DNA of 64,000 bases from Balanoglossus misakiensis (Eukaryota > Hemichordata), in NCBI GenBank assembly GCA_040954595.2, contig CM082583.2, positions 8,184,001 to 8,248,000 of the forward strand, given 5' to 3'. Positions 49,261-61,500 of the stretch are shown here, one piece after another (position 1 is the stretch's first letter; every line of letters starts with the position of its first letter). A program made the translations under genes and the position numbers. The notes under the pieces are model-generated. The model saw only the letters and a program-made list of their open reading frames with translations. It did no database searches and was not told where the DNA came from.

Positions 49261-51661
49261 ATGGCCGAAGGTAAGCCATTGGATTCTCTGTGCAGACAAT
49301 TGGCTGAATTGGGAACTGGTCTGAAGGAAGATGAGTGGAAAGGTATTCACAAGTCGCTGGCGGATTTTGGAGACGTTTTGCAGTCTCTCGGGGAAGCCTC
49401 GAAACGAAGCGCTACCGTCAGACAGACAGCACGAGATGCCTTGCACAAAGTCAAGAATTCGATGCGCCACATTATTGACGAGACAGCTATGGTCAGGTAC
49501 CGGTATTCAGTGTCTGTATCTATAGCTCATATTTTACCTGAGTTGATTTGATCTGTCATTATTATTGCTTCGTCGGGGGTTCAGAGTGCGAAGGTCGCGT
49601 GATATTAACCTTTGCCGCCTGGGAATCAATTCACCAAGAAGTACTGACTGGGTGCAGTAACGCAGCAATCGTAATCGTGAACGGGACCAACAAGAACTTG
49701 AAGACCAAAGTTTCAAATCTCCATTTAATACACTTCGCAAAACCGCGTCTTATATACAATATTCCGAGTCATAACTTTACACAGTGTAAAATATCTTACA
49801 GGAAGTAAATTCTAATTCGCTGCAATGGGTACATGTATACCACATTTTGCTAACACACAGCTTTTGTGGCCTTGTGGTTAGGGGTGGCTTTTTCTCTCTG
49901 AGGATGGTGAATTATGGCCGCGATGTTTTGCCCTTTACCTCTCCAGGAGCGGTGGGTACCTCATCCTGCAGTTCGCCCTTTGGATGAAGAAGTGGAATGA
50001 AATTAAAATAAATTAAACAAACCCGACTTTTATGGTAAATTACAAGAGTACGAGGGTTAATGAATCGAAAACAGCAACATCTCTTCACAACAATGTTTTT
50101 CTGGCAGATACTGTCGACAGCGATGTTTGGAAATAGTTGATACTTTGGAAGTAGCTGTGAAGTTCCAGCAGCTGAAAATTGAAGATTTTCTGTCCTCGTT
50201 ACACCTGACCAATTACCTTCCCTTGTTCAAGACACTGGAAGAGGTTAACCATGCTGGCGAACTTCTTGATGTGCCTATTCATGACCTCAGAACGGCCTTC
50301 GAGCCTTATATGGAATATGAAGCATTTTCAAAACTGCGAAAGGCAATCTTGGAAAAGAGTTAGTATATTAATATCTATTTCACATGACTAAATGATAGCT
50401 GGTATATCCAACATATCAATACACTGTGCGTCTAAATACATTATTTAGAAATTTATATATGGCTGATTTGTTGGTGTTTTTTTTTCTAGAAAGTATCGTG
50501 CATTATATTGAGAATGATATGGAACCAGAGCTGAAGAACATGGAAGTCCTATTTGCAAAGTCGTCTGCTAAGATACAGGAAAGACTGGCCCGCTTCATAG
50601 ACGACCTGACTCCAGTTTTAGCAGAACTCCTCGAACAGGTCGAGGCCCACGATGAGAAGAGGAAAGGGGCCATAATCGCTGGCGGAATTGCACTGGCAGT
50701 TGCCGTGGGGTTTCTTGCCCTTGGCGGCATAGGGATCGCACTCTTCGCCGCAGGAGTGGCGTGCCTGGCGCCGGTGATATCTGGCGGGGTAGCATTGGCA
50801 GCTGGAGCCACGGCCGGCGCTGTGGGCGGATATAATGTTCACAAGGCCATCAAGGGTGAGAAGAAAATGATCCCATTTTTCACATGAAAACTAAAACGAC
50901 TCGACAGAACATATTTCATATTTGTCGTCTACAAGTTGTAGACGACAATTTTATATGTCCGTGTGCATGGCGAATAATTTTGTTGCAACGGAGGTCAAAA
51001 GGGTTGGACACCAAATTATCGACTCGAAATATCAGTTTGCCCCGCTCTCCTTAGAGCAGTCAGGAGCTTTATTAATTTTCATAATGTTGCGTGTTATCGT
51101 AATATAAGAACCCAAATCCTCAAATTTTCCTCTCAGAAGCGGGGAATTGTAAGGAGTTTGGGGGAGATACAGATAACACAGCCAGGATACATCGTATTAA
51201 AAACTTGTCTTTTTCTCAGGAGGGAGGTAACTTAACAACTTGAAGGGAAACATCAATGGAACCGTATCTCCTCTTTATCATGATAGTATTTATAGATGTA
51301 TTGCATGCAATCATGTTACGCTTCCCCTGGACTGGATTCTATGTAGTACACAAACTTGGCATCGTTGTATATTTCGATTACAGAAGCAAAAGAGGTGGAA
51401 ACCTTGAATACTTCATTGGAAGTCGTCACACAGTGGCAACAGGATCTGCGATCACAGTTCCTACAGTGGCGACGAGTCATGAGCACCTTCGGAAACATCT
51501 ACCACGACTTGAAGAAAGATCGCGAAAAGTTCAAATATGAAGAAGACAACATGGAGGATCTCTTTGTGGCGACCAGGCAACTTCTTTGGGAAGCGGTCAT
51601 ACAGACCGGAGAGTTTGAGACACAGATCGAGAAACTCAGGGACAAGAAAATAAATATTTAA
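49261..51661 (+). CDS. Unnamed SAM-like / hydrophobic-hairpin / coiled-coil protein, paralogue 2
   Basis: Paralogue of the gene at 45232-47108. Exons 49261-49496, 50108-50358, 50490-50855 and 51384-51661 join in the same phases (2,1,1) to 376 residues; exon 2 is 251 bases in both genes. Shared blocks: SLADFGDVL, HKVKNSM, VTQWQQDLRSQFLQW, a VMSTF/LLSTF core and LRDKK near the end. Residues 103-160 form the clearer SAM-like domain (KIEDFLSSLHLTNYLPLF ... LLDVPIHDLRTAF). Residues 224-282 are hydrophobic and Gly/Ala-rich (GGIALAVAVGFLALGGIGIA). There is no signal peptide, so the protein is probably cytosolic or peripheral and able to insert in membrane. Function unknown; membrane remodelling, lipid binding or a defence role are guesses. 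Confidence 0.87.
49860..50020. mobile_element. Possible tRNA-related SINE fragment
   Basis: TGGCCTTGTGGTTAGGGG near 49867 resembles a polymerase III A box (one mismatch), but the matching B box downstream (CAGTTCGCCC near 49971) is weak. It lies in intron 1 of paralogue 2. Confidence 0.25.
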
Positions 51662-52544
51662 GGAGTGGGGTTTACAGGTTGTAAGACTGCAGACAATGCG
51701 AGACTTTTGAACTCAGGTAGCTTGTCATTAAGTGGTGTTAGCACTGGGATTTCTTGAAATTACGAACATGGTACGTATACTTGCAATAAATAAAATCGGG
51801 TGATTGTGGCCCACTACCTCAGAGCTGTAACGATGCATTGCAGTGTACGTAAAGGAGAGACACTTGTGACCTGTGTAGATCATCCTCGGTTGATCTAACC
51901 GAACATTTACAAGAAGAACCGGATATTGGACACTTTGGATTTGGACATAGATTTCACAGGGAAAATGCAATATAGTGTGAAGAAACAGAGTATAGTTATT
52001 GCGGGGCGTAGAGAAACCTCGAAATTGATAATTTACCTTCAATTAATACATTCTCGAATGTTTCTTGACTTTTAATCAAGTGTAAGTCATTCAAGATTCC
52101 CTATTCACTTGAACATACTAACGAATTGGAAGGTTTGAAGGACTATCATTTTGTTCTGAAAATTTTAAAAGTTCATACTCATGTCTATGGCCTGGGTTAT
52201 GCTACAATAAAGTGTACCAGATATGAACGGAGTGTGCTTTCGTGATTTGAAATGTTTGTATTTAGGCCTATGACTGAAACGAGCAGACCCTCCCCTCTCT
52301 TTGAGGCTTACAAAAATACCTGACCCTCCCCTTTGAACTAACTTTTAAAGAGAAGAAAATCATCTGGACGATGTAAATCAAAGTAACATTCGGTCACCTC
52401 TACCCCATTGTACCTTACATATGCCTACATATGGTCGAAAAGGCGTGTCTAAATCTTCGAACCACCATACATTGACCGCCTACCTTGAGCTGAGGGCTCC
52501 ACATTTTGAATACACTAACCTAGGTGGTCCCATCCTGTGCCAAC
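51662..52544. other. Region between paralogue 2 and NBAS
   Basis: 0.88 kb. It contains the 3' UTR of paralogue 2 (AATAAA-type signals near 51786-51795 and 52207) and then the NBAS upstream region. No coding signal was seen. Confidence 0.55.
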
Positions 52545-55500
52545 ATGGCGTCTGCTGATGCTGCAGACGATACAGAGGAAGACAACATTTTGTATGATTT
52601 GTTGGTCCACGAAGAATGGCCTCAAGAACCAGAGCTCTTCGTAAGTGATACGGTTGATTAAGATGAGGAATATTCATTTATTTTTGTGGTTAAGGACATA
52701 ATTGGCGTGTTATCAGCAAAACCTTCGTTTGACCCATATGTTTCAGATGATGTGATCATTGCATGTTGATTGCACATCTGCATCCACTGACGTCAACATC
52801 AGTGACACTGGCTGTGTAGTGTATGCTGTAGAACCAGACCGCGATCTCATTTGAGTAAACTAAACAAGCAATAAGTCAGCATATTAATGTCACATTGCGA
52901 TTGCATTTGTGAAGCTTTGGCCCGTTGGTGCCGCTTGGCCAATGTCGAGGGGGCGGGGTTGTCTAAATGAATGATCGTGATGCACCTTGGGGATGCAGTC
53001 CTTCAACTTCAAGTTCCAACATTGTAGACTAATTCAGGTGTATTGAAGTTTACTCTTTAGTCCGGGGTAAGAGTTTTCTAGCAGAGAGGATTGATCGATG
53101 ACTAGATCTCTTTCTTTAAGGAAGCGTGTCCGCTACTTGTTTTCTCCCAGGATAGATGATCAGATCCCCCCCCCCCCAATATATTGTAAGATACAACAGC
53201 CATTCGACTTCAGAGATTTGTACAATTAATTTATTTCTTAAGGTCAAGGCAATTAAAGAAAGACAGAAGAGTTCACTTGTTGGAAGATTTGCATCAGTTG
53301 CAGAACGTAAGTGTATTTTATGACAAACTATAAAGAATACAATTATTTTCTCAATGTTGCATTTCTATAAAAGGATGGAAAATGGATGTTATTTTGATTC
53401 ATATGTAATGAAATTACTTTTCTTTGATCTAGGTTCACTGTGGACATTTTTACGAAGTGTTGGATATCCTCTGAGGTAAGATTTCGGATTGGATTGAGGT
53501 GATGTTGTTTGCATGTGTTTTTAAAAAAATTGTACAAATGATTTGACATGCAGGCAAACCCAGAACACTTCACATCAGCCACTGTTTTATAATGAGACAG
53601 AGGTACAGTTTTGAGCACATTTTCCCCCGATTTATTACAGAACATCAAAATCATGCACCTTACCAACAAATCTCATCCAGCTTGTGAACAACCAAATCAA
53701 CTGGCATATTGCAGTTTCAAAGTAAGTCATAATCTTCAATCACAAAATCTCTAATTTACTACTCCATGCAGTCATCTTATCAGAGTGACCATGTATACAT
53801 GTTTTTATTGAATCTGGCGAAGATTTATGCTGACAAGCCAATTATATCAAGTGATTCAAGTTATCATAGTCACAGTCTGAGTCGCATTTCTCTTCGGTGC
53901 TGTTTGGAACTTCAATTGTTTACCTTTTTAGCTAAACACGTTATCGTTAGATGTCTTTTGTTACTTTCTTTCTGTGAGAATTTATCTCTGATCTGGATTA
54001 CAGGGAAAGTAGACTGATAGCAGTCCTGCAAGATACAAATATTGAAATAAGATCATCCCGAGATGAGTATGCAACAGTCATTGGGAAATGTACAGGTGAG
54101 AAAACATCGTCAAGTTGTTCCTGATGTTTGACACATGCCAAGATTGCACATATTTTCTCTTATAGAAATGTATAATATATTAAATTTGTTTACCACCACA
54201 GTGCAAAAGGATCCATATCCACAGTGGAGAAACCTTGCTTGGAATCCAGACAGCACAATGTTGGCGTACTCTGACAGTAAAGGAAATGTGCACATCTTTG
54301 ATATCATTGGAGGGCTGTTGTGTTCTATACCCTGGGTAAGTTAGTGTTGTCATTTCTGACATCATTCTTCGTCACTGGAACCATAATAACAATGAAATAA
54401 ATTAAAAATATATGTTTTTTACATTTCAGGAGAAATCTAAAACTAGTACAGTACCTTTGGACTTTGGTATGCCTATTGATCTCAGCTGTGCTGTGTCTGG
54501 TTTGATATTCACAGAGTATAAACCCAATGCAGAATGGTGAGTAAGAGTTGCTATCATTCTGCTATTTTTCATTGGGGGTGGTGGAATGGGACGGGGGAAT
54601 ACAGGCTCATATGTGTTATGGATAACAAATGTGTGTCAGGATGAAACATTATCTATGAATTCATTTTCTCTGAGTGTAAAACTTTGCCTTTTTGCTGAAA
54701 ATTGAATGCTAGACGTATTTCAAGAGCCTGCCCTCAGTGGTTTTTGTATTCACTGCACATCTGTGTTAGATATGTGTGCCATTGAAATCTTAATTAAATC
54801 TCACTCTCCTTGCACCCAAATCTCTTAATGGGCTGTACTATATTTCTTTCAGGTCTGCTGAACTGCTGATAATCAACTATCAGGGATATCTTAGAAGTTA
54901 TCTGATCAGGTAAGTTTTCAACCAATTTCAGGTAATATACTTTTGTTGAATATACATGCACCTTATCTGTGAAACTAACATTATTCATGAATAATGAATA
55001 TTCAGTATGCATTTATAATATAAGTAAACCAGAAAACCTGTATATCTTAGTTCATTCATGTTTGAGGTTTTTCATGAATCCAGAAAAAATGATTAGATGG
55101 AGACAGTTTACCTAACGTTGTTCTTATTTCTGTCTTGCAGTCCGACCGATGGCTTCACTAAAAACCACACTTACCTGTTCACTGGGTCCCACCCACGTGG
55201 CGTAACTTCCGTGGCTTACAACCCCAAGCATGCCATGCTTATCGTGGGAGGGTGCAACGAAGATCCTGCCACGGGTCAACCTGAAGGTCAAATGTCAGAG
55301 GCCACCAAGTTCGGTCTCACCGTCTGGCGTATCCTGTCTGGAGAACCACACTACAAGCTGATCACGGACTATTCAGAAGAACTGGGCAGGGTATGTTTGT
55401 AAATTTTTCTCTGGAACAATACGTTTTTCAACATGTTAGGTTTTGCTAAGTCTCCATTTTACAATTTCTATCAATAACTGTATTGAATAACATTTTGGAT

Positions 55501-58500
55501 GTGTATTGACAGGCATCTGGTAAGATGGGATTTCTACGGCGACTTCGAAGTGTCCCCATGTTTAAATCATCATCCAATCAGGTGAATGAAATATTTAGGC
55601 ATCTAGAGTCATATACTGGAACTCTGTTTATCTGAAGTTTTTGATTTTGTTGTGACAGTCCTTTTTGTCATTCCCACACATAGGATGTTCAATAAACCAG
55701 AGAAATTGTTATGGGTTTATTAAAAAGTTAAGATAATGAGTTATGTGTATGACTTATAATATTTGTAATCCCATAAAGTACCAACTCGTGGTGTTTTGAC
55801 AATCGTGACACGTTTGCATTTTCTGTGAACATGCATGTGTTTATTGATGCAATACGAGAGATGTAAGATCTTCTTTCCTTGTACACATACCTCTAGGATG
55901 GCATTTACAGGATGTGTTTATCGCCCGATGGCTGTATCCTAGCAACTGTGCACCATTCAGGACAGCTTGCGTTGTGGGATATTCCGTCTTTGAAGAGGAG
56001 AACATTCTGGGATCAGGAAGATCAGGTGAGATGGAACACTGATGTGAGAGGAATTAGTTTGCAATGTGTTATATTTACAATGGAGAAAATGAAATTACTT
56101 CACTGATATTTTACTTATAGAAATATATAGTTTTGCAGATGTTTTTCATGTTTGAGCTTGACAAAATTCAAAGAGTCTTACAAGATCATACTGAAAGATG
56201 CTTGCAAAATATGTACAGTACTTGAATTTCAAAAATGTTTCTTGTCTGTAGCCCGGGTTTGATGAAGAAAACCCAGTGATCTTGAGAGCCATCAAGAAAC
56301 CAAGCAAACGTAAGTGTGATAATAATTGTAAAGACGAGGGTGAAATTAGTGTTAGTACATGTTTACAGTCCCTTTCAGAATTGTCAAAAGCATGGTAAAT
56401 TATTGGACTTTTTTTTTCTTCAGAAAACCCTTGGAAACACAATCTGATCGATGTAAATTTCTGGTCAAGTGAGGTAAGAAAAAAAACTTCCATTCATGTT
56501 CTTCCGACTCTTCCTAACAGTAATGCGTTTATTTATGTGTTGATACCACACACTCAAGCCTCTCAAACTCATCATTGGAATACTAACCCGATGTTCCCTT
56601 CTCACTGATTGAAGGCACTGATCTTGGCCAGGTGTTCTGGGTCACTGTCTGTATCCTCTGCGAAGACACTGCAGAATCTGCTGGGCGAATCCTGTGAGTG
56701 GTTTGAGCCGTGTCCACGTATCACTATGCGGCACGGCAAAGGGTTCCTTGGTTTGGAGGTGAGGCACACAAGAATTACCCAACACAAAGATCATGAACTT
56801 TTTTTCCACTGTGTTCACAATAGAAGATATACAGTGCATAAAAACCATGACTTTTGTCGCATTGCAGTGTGAAAGCAAGTTGGTGTCTTTGAAGAGGAGA
56901 CGAAGAGACACGGATCATGAGGAGAGTGACAGTGCGTCAGACAAAGGATACGAAGAGGATAGCGATGATGAAGAGGATGCAACTGTGGTTGCCAGGACTA
57001 CCAAATTTTTGAAGGAGGTGAACATGCTTACTGTTTATGAGAACAACGGAAGTCCCCTGAATGTAATGTAGTGATTTTTGCAGATCTTGATAATGTTCTG
57101 GTCACCTGATGTTGAGATACTTTACTGTGTACGAGATCTCTTATGCTTTATAGTGTTTTATAATGTGATTTAACCTGAGGACATAAGTGAATGGGTTTTA
57201 GAAAAACTAGTGCAAGAACAGGATCTCATTCTAGTTGTTTTTCGATTCTTTTAGGTCCTCTATTATGCCACTGACTTCGAAAGATTTCAGCCTCCAAGGA
57301 AAAAGCCAAAGTGAGTACACAATTTTTATTATAAAAACATTATGGAAATAAAATTAATTACCTTAACCAGATACCTTACTTTGTTGAATTCAAATGAACT
57401 TTGCCATGTGCAATTATAATGCTATTCTTCTTTTCAACAGAATTATAGAGAGAACTTACAGACTGGTGGCACTGAAAGAAACAACACCAGAAGAACTCTA
57501 TGCAAGAAAGGTAATGTCTTCACACTGAATGTTTCGGTATGTTGTGATTGTAACATGGATGCTTGAAACTAAAAGACAGCACTTTGGGAAAATAATTAAT
57601 TGATTGTCTGCCCATTTACAGATTGATCATGAGGAATATGGCGAAGCGCTGGCTTTGGCAAGGAAGTATGGACTTGACTGTGACTTGGTCTATCAAAGAC
57701 AATGGAGGAAGAGTAGAGTGTCTATTGCAACCATACAAGATTATCTGGTGAGATCTTCAGTGTGTTATGTGTGCACACATTTTGGGAGTGTAGAGAAGGC
57801 ATTTGATTGATCACATTTGGGCATGGGAAAAATCACGCACGTCTCCAAGTTCAATGTTATTTACCGTTTATGGATGTACATGTATGTAATGTTTTCTTCT
57901 AACATTGCCTCTGACAGAGTAAAATCACCAAGAGATCCTGGGTGTTGCACGAATGTCTCGAAAGAGTACCAGAAGATATTGACGCAGCTAAGGAGCTCTT
58001 GCTGTATGGATTGAGGGGAACTGATCTGGAAGCATTGGTTGCTATTGGCAAAGGAGAAGATAGAGGGCGGTAGGTGTCTATTATAATTTTATTGCTCATC
58101 TTTTTGTTTCTTTCTTCATTAAAAAAAACTTTCTGTCAGTGATGTGTGTCTCTTAGATACATAATTATTAGATAACATGTACTGTTGTACAATTTTTCGT
58201 AGATTCATTTTGTGTGGTGATACTTCACATGATGATGTCTATGAAGATTTTGGAGAAGACTCGGAAGAAGCAAGGAAGGAGAGAGAACAGAAGAGAAGAC
58301 AAGAACAGCTAAGACAAGTCGATTTCACCAAGTAAGAACTGTCAATTCTGTGCATGTATGATACATAGATGTGTTGATATATCAGGTTCCTTGGGAGTTA
58401 AAACTTTACATGTCATGTTCTCTAATCCAATTGGCCATTTCTGTTGTATTTTCTTGTCTAGTTTGAAGCTGGAACAAAAGGAACTATGCCGATCAAGAAT

Positions 58501-61500
58501 AAAAATATTGACATACCTAGACAGACTGGAAACGTACGAGGCAAGTCACAAAATCATTTGTACCAACCTACCAACTAATCTAATCTTTCCTACCTTCTGC
58601 AATAATGACAATACATAGACAACAGGTATTCACAGTTGAAATCCTGTCTGACTCGGCGATATTGTGTGTGTTTCATTGGACAGGTTATTTTAGGTGGAGC
58701 AGTGGCTGCAGAAGAGCGATTTGACAATAAGTATTTCCGTAAATTTAGAAGTCAGAATATCGTTGAAGCCGCTGTGGAGTTTGCACAGGTGAGTTGATGA
58801 TCAAAAATGGCTGCTCCTTCCAAAACTTTCAGATGGTAAATTTACGGATTTACAAGGAAATTATTTTGGTGTGTAGTTGTAAAAAATATTAGAGAGTAAT
58901 TGCTTATACTATTCATTTTGTTACTGTATTTTTGTTGAACGCGTTGATGATTAATTTTTTCTATCTCAATGTTTTGCTGTTGCTATTATTAGGAGGGAGA
59001 CTGGGCAGCCCTGGAATCTATCTTCACATACCACGGAAATGATACCTTATCACACAGACTGGCTGTCATCAGCAACTTCCCAGAGACTATGTCCCCCTTT
59101 GAATACAGAACATTGCTACCAGAGGCAGGGTAAGTGAAACCACCATGTGGACCCACCCCTCCTTAGATATGCTTTCATATACACTTCAACTGAATAACCA
59201 TCCATGGATGCATAAATACATACAAATGCTTTGCTATAACAGCTATTATGATTTTTGATCAAAATTTATAAAATTTTGATAAAATAATAATTCACACACA
59301 GTATTTGATTTTTAAAAAACCCTGTGAATTTAAATGGAAAATATGAATTTGTTATTACTCTCAGATTCCGAGATGATGATCCAGATGTGCTCGACTGGCC
59401 TCAGGAGTCCTGGCGAGAGAAAGATTGGTGTGAGGAAGACCAGTGTAAATCCAATGTAGAACCCACTCTGGTAGACCTTGGAGATTTCCTTTACGAAGAC
59501 CATCCCCATCTTGAGAAATACAGGTAATTTGGGTTTAAATAATGGGTTACTAGTACGTAAAGTTAAGCACAGAAATGTAAATTACAAACAAAAACATTCA
59601 TGATGGTATTCTTATTTTCTGTTTCAATTTGAGAACTTGCAAACCGGGCAGTAGCTTGTTGACTGAATGGTACAGATTCAGAGCCTGTGAGATTGAGGAG
59701 CTTTCACGGCAAGTGGAAAATTCACTGGAGTTGATCAAGTTGGGCATTGAAAAGAATGTTCAGGTAAGTCAAGATGGCCACACAAAGAGATACTGCCCTC
59801 ACCTTTTTTTTTTCATTTTCAAGCTCTGTTTTTCATAACACAACACAACCACTCAGTATTGCCATCTTCCGTCTTGCAGGGCCTGGATGAACTCCTTGAT
59901 GATTTGGTAACCATGGAAACAGTTGTCTATGAGTGTTTCACCGAGCCTTCGATCACGTTTGAGAAGTTCAGGCAGTTGACAGACATTGACAAGCTCAGAC
60001 TGCTGATGGCAAAGGTAAGCTGAGTCGGACATTCTCTGCAGTAGTGTTCTTATATGAGATTCAGAATTCCTGTGTGCAGCAAGATCTGGCCTCAAATTGT
60101 TTGTTCTCACTCCCTGTAATACATCATGACCCCCCCCCCCCCCCCTGGCATGAAGCAAAAAAGCTGCTGTGGTAATGAGAATAGTTGTAAGCACACACAT
60201 TATTCATCATTCTTTGTTGTCATGGCAGCCTCACAAAGAAAAGTATATCAAGAATGTCAGACACTGGATGATACCATTCCTGCAGAGGTGTGAAAGGAGA
60301 CAGAAAGGAAGTGCTGATAAATTGATTAGAGAATACCTGGTAACCATGGCAAAGGTAACTATTCTTTCTTTATGCTTTTTTAAGTCATTATTTATAGAGG
60401 GTTGCCATTGATACTAAAGTGTTCAAAGGATGTTTTAGCAAAAAGATAATTGCTGAAGTTCATGCCATATTCTATTAATACTTTTTACTCTGTTGCAGGA
60501 GGACCTTACATTTCCACTGATTATATTTGAGAATTCCAGAGTAGATGTAAGTGTTATGCGAGCTTTGTGATATGTTGTCTTTTTAGCCAGTGCAAAAAAT
60601 TGGTTGTCATGGTTTAAACAGACCTCACACAGCATTTTTCAGAAAGACCAACACTTATCACTGACACGAAACATACAGTTCTTCAACTGGAGTTTTGAAA
60701 TGTGTGTTGGAATGTTTCTTTTCGCAGGTAGCCCATCCCATCATAAGTGACAGTTACCAGCGGATTTCCGTCGCTGTGGAGTGCATTTACAACTGTGAAC
60801 GCAACGATCAACTCAACCAGTCTTGGGGAATCTTTGAGTGTCTGCCACCTAAAGGATATGGGTGAGTAGCTGTGGGTGTGGGTGTTGAATCAAGGTGGTG
60901 AGATTAGTAGACGGATGAGATTTTGATAGAAGTTTTGAAATAATGAGCAGTGTATCAGTAAACCACGGTGAATCAATAAATGGATTTCTGTGTCCTGTGC
61001 GAAGGTTGATATCAGAAGAGATGACAAGGCTGTACAACCACGTCAGTCAGTTGGAGTACCACCTGGTAGCTGCTGGTATCTTAGAGGACAACGGACTACA
61101 AGAACCCATCCATGTACTTAGAGACACGCAACACAAAGTGGATGATGCCAAACAAGTGCTTGTCAAATTGACAAGGTTGGCTGCGAGGAGGTAAAATATA
61201 TATGCGTATTGCTTTTTTTCATCCATCCTTTTTGAAGTTAGTTGTCATTGCAGATTTTTATTGTCAGTGTTGAGAAGGTTATGATTGAGTAGACCTGCAT
61301 GTATATATGTGTAAATGTGATGTGTTTCTTCTGATTTGTCCACAGGAAACCTCCCTTGAAAGAGTCTGGTTGGAGGCAGCTGTTGAAGAACTTGCTTCAG
61401 CTGCAACAGAAAGTGTACAACTGTGTGGCGCCGCACATATGCTGTGAAGTGAGCATTGGAATTGAAACAGATTTGTGGTGTTAGGTCTTGTTGAGTTTGG

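Noticed and set aside
45121-51661. Viral or retroelement origin for the unnamed gene pair
   Set aside because: Spliced exons with conserved phases, and no polymerase, integrase, long terminal repeats or envelope-like ectodomain nearby, argue for ordinary cellular genes.
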